Shown here: one piece after another, positions 26,577 through 34,194 of the stretch | How positions within the stretch are numbered: the stretch's first letter is position 1 | How the letters are laid out: the number at the start of each line of letters is the position of its first letter | Source of the DNA: Nocardia takedensis NBRC 100417 | GTDB taxonomy: Bacteria; Actinomycetota; Actinomycetes; Mycobacteriales; Mycobacteriaceae | DNA length: 64,000 nt | Direction: 5' to 3' | Assembly: GCF_000308695.1 (NCBI RefSeq) | Contig: NZ_BAGG01000002.1 | Location: forward strand, 124,001-188,000 | Notes under the pieces: generated by a model | Database searches by the model: none | What the model was told of the DNA's origin: nothing | What the model saw: only the letters and a program-made list of their open reading frames with translations | Made by a program: the position numbers and the translations under genes

Positions 26577-26585
26577 AAGTATGAC
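26572..26585. promoter_or_regulatory. Operator dyad over the antitoxin start
   Basis: GTCATA and TATGAC flank an AG centre. The palindrome covers the ATG at 26576. Binding of the antitoxin here would block initiation directly. Confidence 0.5.
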
Positions 26586-26620
26586 CAATTCTGGGGGGCG
26601 GTCAAGTTTCTCGCTGGGAT

Positions 26621-27226
26621 TCAGGTGGCGGAGTGGGAGGTCGTGGTGAGGTGGGTGAGCAGGTCTATGGCCTGGTCGAGGCGTTGTTCTTCGAGGGCGG
26701 GGCGGGGGTAGGTGTGGCGGAAGATGGATTCGCCGTCGAACATGTGCAGCAGTGAGGTGGTGATCAGGCGGGTGAGGTCCGGGGGGACGGTGTCGGGGAG
26801 GGCTTCGATCGCGGCGGTCTCGACGTCGTCGATGAGGGCGCGGGCGACGGGCGCGAGACGTTCGCGCAGGTCGGGTTCGGTGCGGGCGGCGACGAGGAGT
26901 TCGAACCAGACGACGTTGGTTTCGTGGCGGATGGCCGAGCGGGCGTAGCGGACCAGGTCGGCCGGGCCCGGTGGTGTGGTGGCGAGGTCGCGGAAGGCGG
27001 CCATGTGGCGGCGGCCGACTTCTTCGGCGGCGGCGACCACCACGTCGAGTCGGGTGTCGAAGTGCCGGAACATCCCGCCTTTGGAAATGCCGGAGCGGGC
27101 GCAGATCTCGTTGAGGGAGGTGCGGTGGTAGCCGACTTCCTCGATCGCCTCGATGGTGGCGGTTACGAGTTTCGCGATGGTGGCTTCGCGGCGTTCGGCT
27201 TGGGTGCGTCGGGTGGGTGCGGTCAC
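26621..27226 (-). CDS. TetR-family transcriptional regulator
   Basis: A 201-residue TetR repressor. The N-terminal HTH is RREATIAKLVTATIEAIEEVGYHRTSLNEICARSGISKGGMFRHF. The rest is a helical ligand domain (about 60-195) with no recognised ligand pocket. The GTG at 27226 overlaps the upstream amidohydrolase stop by 4 bp, so the regulator is the second gene of that operon and may control it or the adjacent divergent genes. Confidence 0.9.
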   Translation of the reverse strand: MTAPTRRTQAERREATIAKLVTATIEAIEEVGYHRTSLNEICARSGISKGGMFRHFDTRLDVVVAAAEEVGRRHMAAFRDLATTPPGPADLVRYARSAIRHETNVVWFELLVAARTEPDLRERLAPVARALIDDVETAAIEALPDTVPPDLTRLITTSLLHMFDGESIFRHTYPRPALEEQRLDQAIDLLTHLTTTSHSAT

Positions 27227-28968
27227 CTCGCGCCCGCGCGCAGGAACTGTCCGGTGCGGCGGCGGCCGAGGACTTCGGTCGGTGTGCCGTCGCCGAAGAC
27301 CTGTTCGCCGCCGATGAAGACGGCGCTGACGGCGGCGTCGTTGCGATTGACCATGCGGGGCAGGTTATCGAATGCGGGGACGGGGCTCTCGGCGTAGGCG
27401 TCGAGGCTGTCGTCGAGGTGTTCGGGGTCGATCACGACCAGGTCGGCGCGGTCGCCTTCGCGCAGGTGACCCGCGTCGATGTCGTACCACTGCCCGAGTT
27501 CGCCGGTGAGTCGGTGCACGGCCTGTTCCAGGGTGAGGAAAGGGCGGCCTGCCTGTTCGGCGTCGCGGACGCGGCGCAGGAAGCGCAGCCCGAAGTTGTA
27601 GAAGGCCATGTTGCGCAGGTGCGCGCCCGCGTCGGAGAAACCGATCTGCACGCCGGGGTCCGCGCCGAGTTTTTCCAGGTATTCCGGCCGGTGGTTGGAA
27701 ATGGTGGTGCGCCAACGCAGTTTGGTGCCGTGTTCGACCACGAGGTCGAGGAAGGCGTCGACGGGATGGATTCCGCCGCGGGCGATGCCGACCTGTCCGA
27801 AGGTCTGTCCGATGACGGTCTCGTCGGGGCAGTCGACGATCTCGGCGTCGAAGAAATCCCGATGCCAGACGCGCATACCGAATTTCGCGTCGTATTGGCG
27901 GCGGAATCGGCGGCGGTAGTTCTCGTCCTGCATGAGCGCGTTCCGCGCGACCTGGTCGGACAGGTGCAGTGCCGCCGCGCCCGCCCCGAATTCCTCGAAG
28001 ATGACCAGGTCGATGCCGTCGGCGTAGACCTCGAACGGTACGGGGAGGTGTTGCCAGCGGAAGTCGCCGCCGAATCGGTTGAGGAAGCGCGCGATCGGTC
28101 CCATGATGTGCACGATCAGCGGGTTGGCTTTGATGTCGGCGGCCGAGAGCAGGGTGGTCTTGAGTTTGCGGCGGCCGATGCCGAGGCTGCTGGTGGTCAT
28201 GGCGATGATGCTGCGCGGTGAGGTGATGTCGGGGCCCGCTTGCAGGACGCGGCCGCGTTCGCGCAGGATCGCGTTGAGCCGGCGTCGTTCTCGCGCTTTG
28301 GCGTAGGTGGAGGGCAGGGTGCGCGAGCGGCAGGTGTCGCCGTCGAGTTTGTCGAACAGCAGTTGCTGGGCGGACATGCCGACGAATCCGGCGTCGAGCG
28401 CGTCGACGAGCGCGGTCTCCATGGCGGCGAGTTCGGCGGGGTCGGGCCGCACGTCCTTGCGGGTGGCGCGGTCGAGCCCGAGTCGGGCGGCGCGCAGGTC
28501 GGAGTGGCCGAGGAAGGCGGCGATATTGGGGCCGAGGGGCAGGTCCTCGAGCGCCGCGACGTATTCGGCGGCGCAAGTCCAGGTCTTCTGTTCGGCGATG
28601 GCGTCTATGACGTGGCGGCGCGGGATCGCTTCGACCCGGCCGAAGATGTCGCCGGCGACGACCGGGTCGACGTGCACGGTGGACAGCGAGCAGGAGCCGA
28701 GCAGCACGGTGGTGACGCCGTGCCGCACCGATTCGGTGAGCGCGGGCGCGCGCAGCACCTCGATGTCGTAGTGGGTGTGGATGTCGACCATGCCGGGGAT
28801 GACCCACCGGCCTGTCGCGTCGATGACGCGCGGGCAGCCGGTGGTGTCGAGGGGTTCGGCGCTGACGGCCGCGACACGTCCATCGCGCAGGCCGAGGGTG
28901 CGGATCGCCGACGCCGCGCCGGTCCCGTCGAACCACCGCCCGTTCTCGATGATTGTGTCGTAGCTCAC
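27223..28968 (-). CDS. Amidohydrolase of the N-acyl-D-amino-acid deacylase family
   Basis: A 581-residue metal-dependent hydrolase of the amidohydrolase-3 group. The N-terminal beta-sandwich (ENGRWFDGTG...VIDATGRWVIPGMVDIHTHYD) supplies the HxH metal motif. GVTTVLLGSCSLS has the position of the bridging-residue strand seen in D-aminoacylases, HSDLRAA follows, and FSDAGAHLRNM has the second-shell Asp. HLREGDRADLVVIDPEHL closes the sandwich. It should cleave an amide or cyclic urea-like bond in a D-amino-acid or related N-acyl compound. It starts an operon with a TetR gene and stands 32 bp after the nitric oxide synthase gene, so the three may be one transcript. Confidence 0.85.
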   Translation of the reverse strand: MSYDTIIENGRWFDGTGAASAIRTLGLRDGRVAAVSAEPLDTTGCPRVIDATGRWVIPGMVDIHTHYDIEVLRAPALTESVRHGVTTVLLGSCSLSTVHVDPVVAGDIFGRVEAIPRRHVIDAIAEQKTWTCAAEYVAALEDLPLGPNIAAFLGHSDLRAARLGLDRATRKDVRPDPAELAAMETALVDALDAGFVGMSAQQLLFDKLDGDTCRSRTLPSTYAKARERRRLNAILRERGRVLQAGPDITSPRSIIAMTTSSLGIGRRKLKTTLLSAADIKANPLIVHIMGPIARFLNRFGGDFRWQHLPVPFEVYADGIDLVIFEEFGAGAAALHLSDQVARNALMQDENYRRRFRRQYDAKFGMRVWHRDFFDAEIVDCPDETVIGQTFGQVGIARGGIHPVDAFLDLVVEHGTKLRWRTTISNHRPEYLEKLGADPGVQIGFSDAGAHLRNMAFYNFGLRFLRRVRDAEQAGRPFLTLEQAVHRLTGELGQWYDIDAGHLREGDRADLVVIDPEHLDDSLDAYAESPVPAFDNLPRMVNRNDAAVSAVFIGGEQVFGDGTPTEVLGRRRTGQFLRAGAR

Positions 28969-29000
28969 TCAAACATAGAAACCTTTCGGTCGCTAAGTTG

Positions 29001-30140
29001 TCAAGACTGGTCTTCCCGCCGGACGAAATTGGGGCGCAGATCGTCATCCGGCGCGTCGAAATAGCGGTGGAAGGTCGGGGTCAGACCGGAGGAGATCGGC
29101 GGATTCACCCAGGACCAGTCGGTCGGACAGGTGCGTCCCGCGCTCTGCTCGCGCGTGACGTGATCGCAGAACTGCTTGGCCACCGTGTGGTGGTCCACGA
29201 TGTGCACGCCGGCCTTGCGATAGCTGAACAACACCGCTTTGTTCAATTCGATCAACGCCTGATCGCGCCACAGCGTGCGGGCGTGCGAGGTGTCCAGTTC
29301 CATCATGTCGGCGATCAGCGGCAGCATGTTGTAGCGATTGGTGTCGGCGAGATTGCGCGCGCCGATCTCGGTGCCCACATACCACCCGTTGAACGGCGCG
29401 AATGGATAGGTCACCCCGCCGATCTCCAGATTCATGTTCGAGACCGCCGGAACCGCGTGCCATTTGAGTCCAAGACCGGCGAACCAGTCGAAATCGGGGT
29501 GTTCCAGGTCGACTTCGCGATTGAGTTCGGTCGGCACGTCGAACCAGCGGATCGGCTCGTCGGGGGTGCTGATCAGCACGGGCAACACGTCGAAAGGCGT
29601 TCGCGCGCCGCGCCATCCGAGTTTCATCGCGAATTCGGTGATCGCGATGTGGGCGGCGTCCCCGGTGACGGTGCCGTCGCCGTTGCGATATCCGGCGTAG
29701 CGGATCAACTGCGGGCTGATGATGCGGTGTTCGCCGCCGTCGAGTGCGCGCGGCGGGCCGACCGAGATCGTGGACTGCACCGCGCCGCCATTGGTGGCGA
29801 GTTCGAGATGCTGCCAGCACACTTCCGCGAGATCGCGGGCGGTGCGGACCTGGCGGGCGTCGACGAGTTTGAGGGAGCGCCAATGTTTGCGGCCGACGCA
29901 GCGGGCGTGATTGCGCCAGGCGAGTTTGGCTCCGACCAGGATTTCCTCACTGGTCTGTGAATAGTCGCCGTGCTGTTCGAGCAGGGCCAGGGCATTGCGC
30001 CTGCGACGGTCGGGCAGGTGCGCCAATTCGGGCTGTCGGAAGAATTCGTCGCACTCGCGCAGGCGTCGGCGTAGTTCGACTCCGGAAAGCTGTGTGTCGG
30101 TGCTGTTCTCGGGCTGCGGAACGGGTAACACAGGGTTCAA
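29001..30140 (-). CDS. nos: Bacterial nitric oxide synthase, oxygenase domain
   Basis: A 379-residue oxygenase-only NOS that makes nitric oxide and citrulline from arginine. The haem-thiolate ligand is C81 in AWRNHARCVGR, the arginine-binding Glu is E258 in NGWYVGTEIGARNL, and DTNRYNML and DHHTVAKQF follow as in other bNOS. No reductase domain is fused, so it borrows electrons from cellular reductases. The start is a TTG at 30140, supported by GGAGAAG 6 nt upstream; there is no ATG or GTG near that gives the conserved N-terminus. In other actinobacteria bNOS protects against oxidants or serves nitration. No nitrating P450 is adjacent. Confidence 0.93.
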   Translation of the reverse strand: MNPVLPVPQPENSTDTQLSGVELRRRLRECDEFFRQPELAHLPDRRRRNALALLEQHGDYSQTSEEILVGAKLAWRNHARCVGRKHWRSLKLVDARQVRTARDLAEVCWQHLELATNGGAVQSTISVGPPRALDGGEHRIISPQLIRYAGYRNGDGTVTGDAAHIAITEFAMKLGWRGARTPFDVLPVLISTPDEPIRWFDVPTELNREVDLEHPDFDWFAGLGLKWHAVPAVSNMNLEIGGVTYPFAPFNGWYVGTEIGARNLADTNRYNMLPLIADMMELDTSHARTLWRDQALIELNKAVLFSYRKAGVHIVDHHTVAKQFCDHVTREQSAGRTCPTDWSWVNPPISSGLTPTFHRYFDAPDDDLRPNFVRREDQS

Positions 30141-30756
30141 TTTTTCTTCTCCGGGCTGGCATCGGTGGTGCGGCCGAACGGGCGGATATCTACTTCGCTC
30201 AGGAATCGACGCGATGCCGCCGCGGGTGGTCCGCGCCCGCCGATGCCGGGCAATTGCCCGCCGGGTCTCCGCGGTTCGGCGGGTGGCGCTGTCCGGTCCG
30301 GGCGACCGGTGCTCGCGCGACCGCGCACAGTGCCGTGACCTGGTGGCACGGCAGTGGTGTGTGCGGTCATCTGAATCCCCATCGACGCCGGAACGGCCCG
30401 TTCAGCAGACTAGGCGGGGTGTGCTGACCATGTGCCCGGATTCGCGGTTATTCCACCGGTTTCGACACTGTAGAAAATGGCATCGACCGGTCGGTATGCA
30501 TAGGGGAGCAAACCGGGAAACGGAAGAATGCCCATCGGTCTCGACCGGCGCGGATGCGTGGGATATCCGCCGGTGAATTCCTACCGCCCCGTTTATGCGG
30601 TCGGAAACGGGGAGGCAACCCGTTATTACACGGAAGTGCTGCGGCGGATGAGCGAACAGTGTCGGTTGACACCATCGTCGACAGTCTGTTGTGGTCGATG
30701 ACGAAACGTTCTCCAGTGCCCGGGGAACACCGGTACTCGTCAGTATCGTGGGCGAG
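30141..30756. other. Divergent intergenic region between nos and the mycolyltransferase
   Basis: About 616 bp with no convincing gene. A 57-codon frame at 30528-30701 is open, but its third-position GC is clearly below that of neighbouring genes. A TTGAC hexamer at 30666 could be a -35 element, but no matching -10 box is clear. Base composition is a little more AT-rich than the flanks, as usual for a double promoter region. Confidence 0.5.
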
Positions 30757-31824
30757 ATGACGAGCAAGCTGTTCCGACGGGACGCGCGACGTCGGTTCGG
30801 CATCGCCGCGACGACCACGCTGATCCTGCTCGGTGGCGCGCTCCCAGCGGCGTCCGCCGACCCGGTCGTGCCGCCCACCGGATCTTCGACCGAGCAGGAC
30901 ACGCCACCGCCCGCCGAGCCCACCACCCCCGCCCCGCTGCACTCCCGGATCGCCCGCGTCGAACCGATCGATGATCGTTGGCTGCGCGTCTTCGTGGACT
31001 CGCCCGCCATGCGCCGCACCGTCGAGGTCCAAGTTCTGCTCCCGCGCGATCAGTCGACCTCGCGGCCCACGGTCTACACGCTCGACGGGCGCAGCGCCAA
31101 ACCGGACAGCAACAACTGGACCAACCGCGGCGGGGCCGCCGAGTTCTTCGAGGACAAGGCCGTCAACGTCGTGCTGACCGTCGGCGGCCCCGCGAGCTTC
31201 TACACCGACTGGCGCGCCGACGACCCCGTGCTCGGCACCAACAAGTGGGAGACCTTCCTCACCCGCGAACTCCCGCCGTTGCTCGACGAACGCTTCCGGG
31301 GCGACGGCCGCAACGCGGTCATGGGCGTCTCCATGGGCGCGGAGGCGGCGATGATGCTGGCCGTGCGGGCGCCCGCCCTGTACAGGTCCGTCGCCGCGCA
31401 CAGCGGGTGCTACTCCATGAGCACCGAACCAGGCCAAGCCCAAGCCCGCGCGATCGTGGCGACCTACCGGGGCGACCCGGACAACATGTTCGGCGAACCG
31501 GACGACCCGCAATGGGCGGCCCACGACGTGGTCGAACACGCCGACGCGCTGCGCGGCAAGGCCCTGTACGTGTCCACCGGCAGCGGCCTGCCCGGCAAAT
31601 TCGAGACCCCGGACAACCCGGACACCCCGAACAGCATCGCCTTCGGCGGTCCGCTCGAAGCGGGCGCGGGAGTGTGCACGCGCAGACTGGTCGACCGCTT
31701 GGACGAACTCGACATCCCCGTCACCGCGCACTTCCGCGGCACCGGCACCCACTCGTGGCTGTACTGGGCCGAGGAGTTGGGGCTGTCGTGGCCGACGGTG
31801 GCACGTGGGCTCGGACTGACCTAA
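30757..31824 (+). CDS. Secreted mycolyltransferase (antigen 85/corynomycolyltransferase type)
   Basis: A 355-residue exported esterase-fold protein that transfers mycolate between trehalose monomycolates or onto arabinogalactan. A signal peptide ends near residue 34 (AASADP). A Pro-rich linker leads to the alpha/beta domain, where S192 in GVSMGAE is the nucleophile and H332 in THSWLYW is the catalytic His that precedes the usual HSWxxW motif. WTNRGGAAEFF and VGGPASFYTDW are typical of the family. The ATG at 30757 sits after GGGCGAG; a longer open frame lacks a signal. Most nocardiae have several such paralogues. Confidence 0.9.
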   Translation: MTSKLFRRDARRRFGIAATTTLILLGGALPAASADPVVPPTGSSTEQDTPPPAEPTTPAPLHSRIARVEPIDDRWLRVFVDSPAMRRTVEVQVLLPRDQSTSRPTVYTLDGRSAKPDSNNWTNRGGAAEFFEDKAVNVVLTVGGPASFYTDWRADDPVLGTNKWETFLTRELPPLLDERFRGDGRNAVMGVSMGAEAAMMLAVRAPALYRSVAAHSGCYSMSTEPGQAQARAIVATYRGDPDNMFGEPDDPQWAAHDVVEHADALRGKALYVSTGSGLPGKFETPDNPDTPNSIAFGGPLEAGAGVCTRRLVDRLDELDIPVTAHFRGTGTHSWLYWAEELGLSWPTVARGLGLT

Positions 31825-31860
31825 TTCCGCGGACCCGGGCAGACCTCGGTCGAGCGGTCC

Positions 31861-32937
31861 TCAGGCGAAGCGGGCCGCGACCGCCGGATCGGTGGCGAAG
31901 GCGAGGAATTGGTCGTTCTCGTGCGGGTCTCCGATGGTCACCCGGACGCCGTCGACACCGTAGGGCCGCACCAGCACACCGGCCGCCGCGCTCGCCTCAC
32001 CGAAATCGACGCTGCGCGCACCCAGCGGCAGCCACACGAAATTGGTCTCACTCGGCGGCACCCGGTAGCCGGCGGCCAGCAGCGCGTCGCGCACACGGTG
32101 CCGTTCGACCACCAGCGCGTGCGTGCGGTCCAGCAGTTCGCCTCTGGCCTCGAGCGAGGCGATGGCCGCCGCCTGGGCCACCCGGTTGACGCTGAACGGG
32201 ATGTGCACCTTCAGCAGGGCCGTGATCACCTCGGGGTCGCCGACCGCGTAGCCCACCCGCAGCCCGGCCAGCCCGTACGCCTTGGAGAACGTCCGCAGCA
32301 CGAGGACGTTGGGGCGGTCGCGGCCGAGTTCGACGCCGTCGGGGCGGTCCTCGGGGGTGAGCCGCAGGTACTCGTAGTACGCCTCGTCCAGGACAACCAG
32401 CACGTGCGGCGGGATCCGGTCCAGGAAGGCCACCAGCGCCGCGCGGCCGACCGCCGTGCCGGTGGGATTGTTCGGATTGCAGACGAAGACCAGGCGCGTG
32501 CGTTCGGTCACCGCGTCGGCCAGGGCGTCCAGGTCGTGCACGTCGCCCTCGGCCAGCGGCACCGGCACCGAGGTGGCGTTGCCGACCTGGGTGACGATCG
32601 GATACGCCTCGAAGGACCGCCACGCGTAGACGACCTCGTCGGTGGGGGAATCGCAGGTGATCTGCACCAGTTCCTGCAACAGCGCCACGCTGCCGCAGCC
32701 GACGGCCACGTTGGCCACCGTCACCCCGAGGAATTCCGCCAGTGCCGCGCGCAGTTCGCCGGACTGGTTGTCCGGGTAGCGGTGCGCGAGTTCGGCGGCT
32801 TCGCCGATCGCCTTGGCGGCGGTGGGCAGCGGCGGCAGCGTCGTCTCGTTGCTGGCCAGCTTGACCGCGCCGGGGTTGCTGCGGCCCGGGGTGTACGCCG
32901 GGATCGAGGCGAGATCCGGCCGGATGTGCGGTGTCAC
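31861..32937 (-). CDS. hisC: Histidinol-phosphate/aromatic amino-acid aminotransferase
   Basis: A 358-residue fold-type I aminotransferase, corresponding to Rv3772 (hisC2/pat). The PLP lysine is in TFSKAYGLAGLRVGY; VCNPNNPTGT, DEAYYEY and the late TNFVWLP complete the active site. The AYTPGR start and a short SNETTLPP loop are typical of the actinobacterial paralogue, which tends to prefer aromatic keto acids. The start is a GTG at 32937. It is monocistronic. Whether histidine or phenylalanine is the main substrate cannot be told from sequence alone; no his genes are near. Confidence 0.9.
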   Translation of the reverse strand: MTPHIRPDLASIPAYTPGRSNPGAVKLASNETTLPPLPTAAKAIGEAAELAHRYPDNQSGELRAALAEFLGVTVANVAVGCGSVALLQELVQITCDSPTDEVVYAWRSFEAYPIVTQVGNATSVPVPLAEGDVHDLDALADAVTERTRLVFVCNPNNPTGTAVGRAALVAFLDRIPPHVLVVLDEAYYEYLRLTPEDRPDGVELGRDRPNVLVLRTFSKAYGLAGLRVGYAVGDPEVITALLKVHIPFSVNRVAQAAAIASLEARGELLDRTHALVVERHRVRDALLAAGYRVPPSETNFVWLPLGARSVDFGEASAAAGVLVRPYGVDGVRVTIGDPHENDQFLAFATDPAVAARFA

Positions 32938-33094
32938 CCCCTCACCCTAGGCCGCGGCCCGAGACCCGCCGCACCCGAACCCCGGTAGCGCGAATATGTC
33001 CCGAAGCCGACGGCGGGGCGGAAAAATCGGCGGCGATCAGCCGCTCTACAGGGAATTTCTCGCGAATTCCGAGCCCGCGACCTAGGCTGGTTCC

Positions 33095-33805
33095 ATGTCG
33101 GGCGTCTATGACGATATTGCCCCGCTACGTGGTGGCGAGGACCGCGCCGAGCAGGCCACCGCGAACACCAGGGTGCCCGTCACGGTGGTCGAACCGGAGG
33201 GCAACGCGCGTGGCGGCATCGTCCTGCTGCACGAATCCCGGGAGTTCACCGGATCGCTGTCGGAACTGATGAAAGCGCTCGCCGCCGAGGGGTGGACCGT
33301 GATCGCCCCGAACCTGTTCCACCGCGCCGAGACGGGCCCCGGGCGCGAAGTCTTCGGCGATGACCTGTTCGACGATTTCGACGCCGCCTTCGACTGGCTC
33401 GTCGACCACGGGGTCTTCCCCGACTGCATCGGCGTGCTCGGCTTCGACCACGCGGGCACCGCGGCCTTCCTCGTCGCCACCAACCGTCCCGTCGGCGCGG
33501 CCGTCAGCGTCGCCGCCGCGGGCATCGTCGAACCGCTCACCGAGACCGCCGAGGCGCTCGTCCAGGTCGCCCCGGATCTGCAAGCCCCGTGGCTCGGCCT
33601 GTTCGGCGCCGACGATCCCGCCACCCCGCCCGACGACATCGACAAACTGCGCGACGCCGCGGCCCGCGCCTCGGTCGCCAGTCTGGTCGTGAGCTACCCC
33701 GGTCCGCGCCACCGCGCCGACGCCCCCGACAGCGGCGAGGAAGACCTCGTCGGCATCGACTCCCAGACACGCATCTTCGACTGGTTCGACAGCAATTTAC
33801 GCTGA
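33095..33805 (+). CDS. Dienelactone-hydrolase-like alpha/beta protein with altered nucleophile
   Basis: A 236-residue protein of the dienelactone hydrolase family. The core matches well: GGIVLLHESREFTGSLSELMKALAAEGW, APNLFHR, a nucleophile elbow G-F-D-H-A-G near residue 123, FGADDPATPP with the acid Asp near 172, and GPRHRAD with the catalytic His near 208. The elbow has Asp where family members have Cys or Ser. Asp nucleophiles exist in dehalogenases and epoxide hydrolases, so either the chemistry has changed or the protein is inactive. Monocistronic, just upstream of two tRNA genes. Confidence 0.8.
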   Translation: MSGVYDDIAPLRGGEDRAEQATANTRVPVTVVEPEGNARGGIVLLHESREFTGSLSELMKALAAEGWTVIAPNLFHRAETGPGREVFGDDLFDDFDAAFDWLVDHGVFPDCIGVLGFDHAGTAAFLVATNRPVGAAVSVAAAGIVEPLTETAEALVQVAPDLQAPWLGLFGADDPATPPDDIDKLRDAAARASVASLVVSYPGPRHRADAPDSGEEDLVGIDSQTRIFDWFDSNLR

Positions 33806-33899
33806 ACAACCAGGCGTTTTGTTATCTCGCACCACGCTCAGGTAACCTTTCTGCTCGGCGGTTCGGAAAGGAACCGGTGCCCTCGAACAGAAGGCTCCA

Positions 33900-33989
33900 G
33901 GAGGCGTGCCAGAGCGGCCGAATGGGACTCACTGCTAATGAGTTGTCCCTTCACGGGGACCGGAGGTTCAAATCCTCTCGCCTCCGCCA
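33900..33989 (+). tRNA. tRNA-Ser (anticodon GCU)
   Basis: A class II tRNA with acceptor GGAGGCG/CGCCTCC, anticodon loop CTGCTAA (GCU), a long variable arm (TTGTCCCTTCACGGGGAC) and T-loop GTTCAAAT, with the CCA encoded at 33987-33989. It is 35 bp upstream of tRNA-Arg, likely in one transcript. Confidence 0.95.
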
Positions 33990-34024
33990 CCACCCGGTCC
34001 GCCGGGTGACAACTGAATAACCAT

Positions 34025-34100
34025 GCGCCCGTAGCTCAACGGATAGAGCATCTGACTACGGATCAGAAGGTTAGGGGTTCGAATCCCTTCGGGCGCACCA
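34025..34100 (+). tRNA. tRNA-Arg (anticodon ACG), attachment site of the AICE
   Basis: A 73-nt tRNA plus encoded CCA. The acceptor GCGCCCG pairs with CGGGCGC, and the anticodon loop is CTACGGA. Positions 34061-34098 (anticodon-arm 3' side to the first C of CCA) are repeated at 47766-47803, so the 3' half of the present gene was supplied by the integrated element and restores a full tRNA. Confidence 0.97.
34061..34098 (+). repeat. Left attachment core (38-bp direct repeat, inside tRNA-Arg)
   Basis: It begins GATCAGAAGG and ends CGGGCGCAC and is identical to 47766-47803. It lies within the tRNA and rebuilds its 3' half. Confidence 0.95.
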
Positions 34101-34102
34101 CG

Positions 34103-34140
34103 AAGTGCCTCCCACCAGCAAGTCCCGGTGGGAGGCACTT
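34103..34140 (+). terminator. Element-encoded terminator after tRNA-Arg
   Basis: A 14-bp perfect stem (34103-34116 with 34127-34140) and a 10-nt loop start 3 bp after the CCA. It belongs to the element, because the host's own terminator now lies past the right repeat at 47809. It replaces the displaced terminator of the tRNA transcript and shields the int end. Confidence 0.8.
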
Positions 34141-34167
34141 TCGTATCCGAGCCAGCGGCCCCGGATT

Positions 34168-34188
34168 CCTTACTTTCCCCGTACAAAC
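34168..34188 (+). repeat. Putative integrase arm-type site, left
   Basis: A 21-bp stretch starting CCTTACTTTC and ending CAAAC matches 18 of 21 bases with 47633-47653 in the same orientation. It is 70 bp inside the left core. A partial third copy (GTTACTTTCCG) overlaps the int stop at 34193. Confidence 0.55.
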
Positions 34189-34194
34189 GAGCCG

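Noticed and set aside
30528-30701. 57-codon open frame between nos and the mycolyltransferase
   Set aside because: Third-position GC is about 60 percent, well below neighbouring genes, the ribosome-binding site is poor, and no domain is visible.
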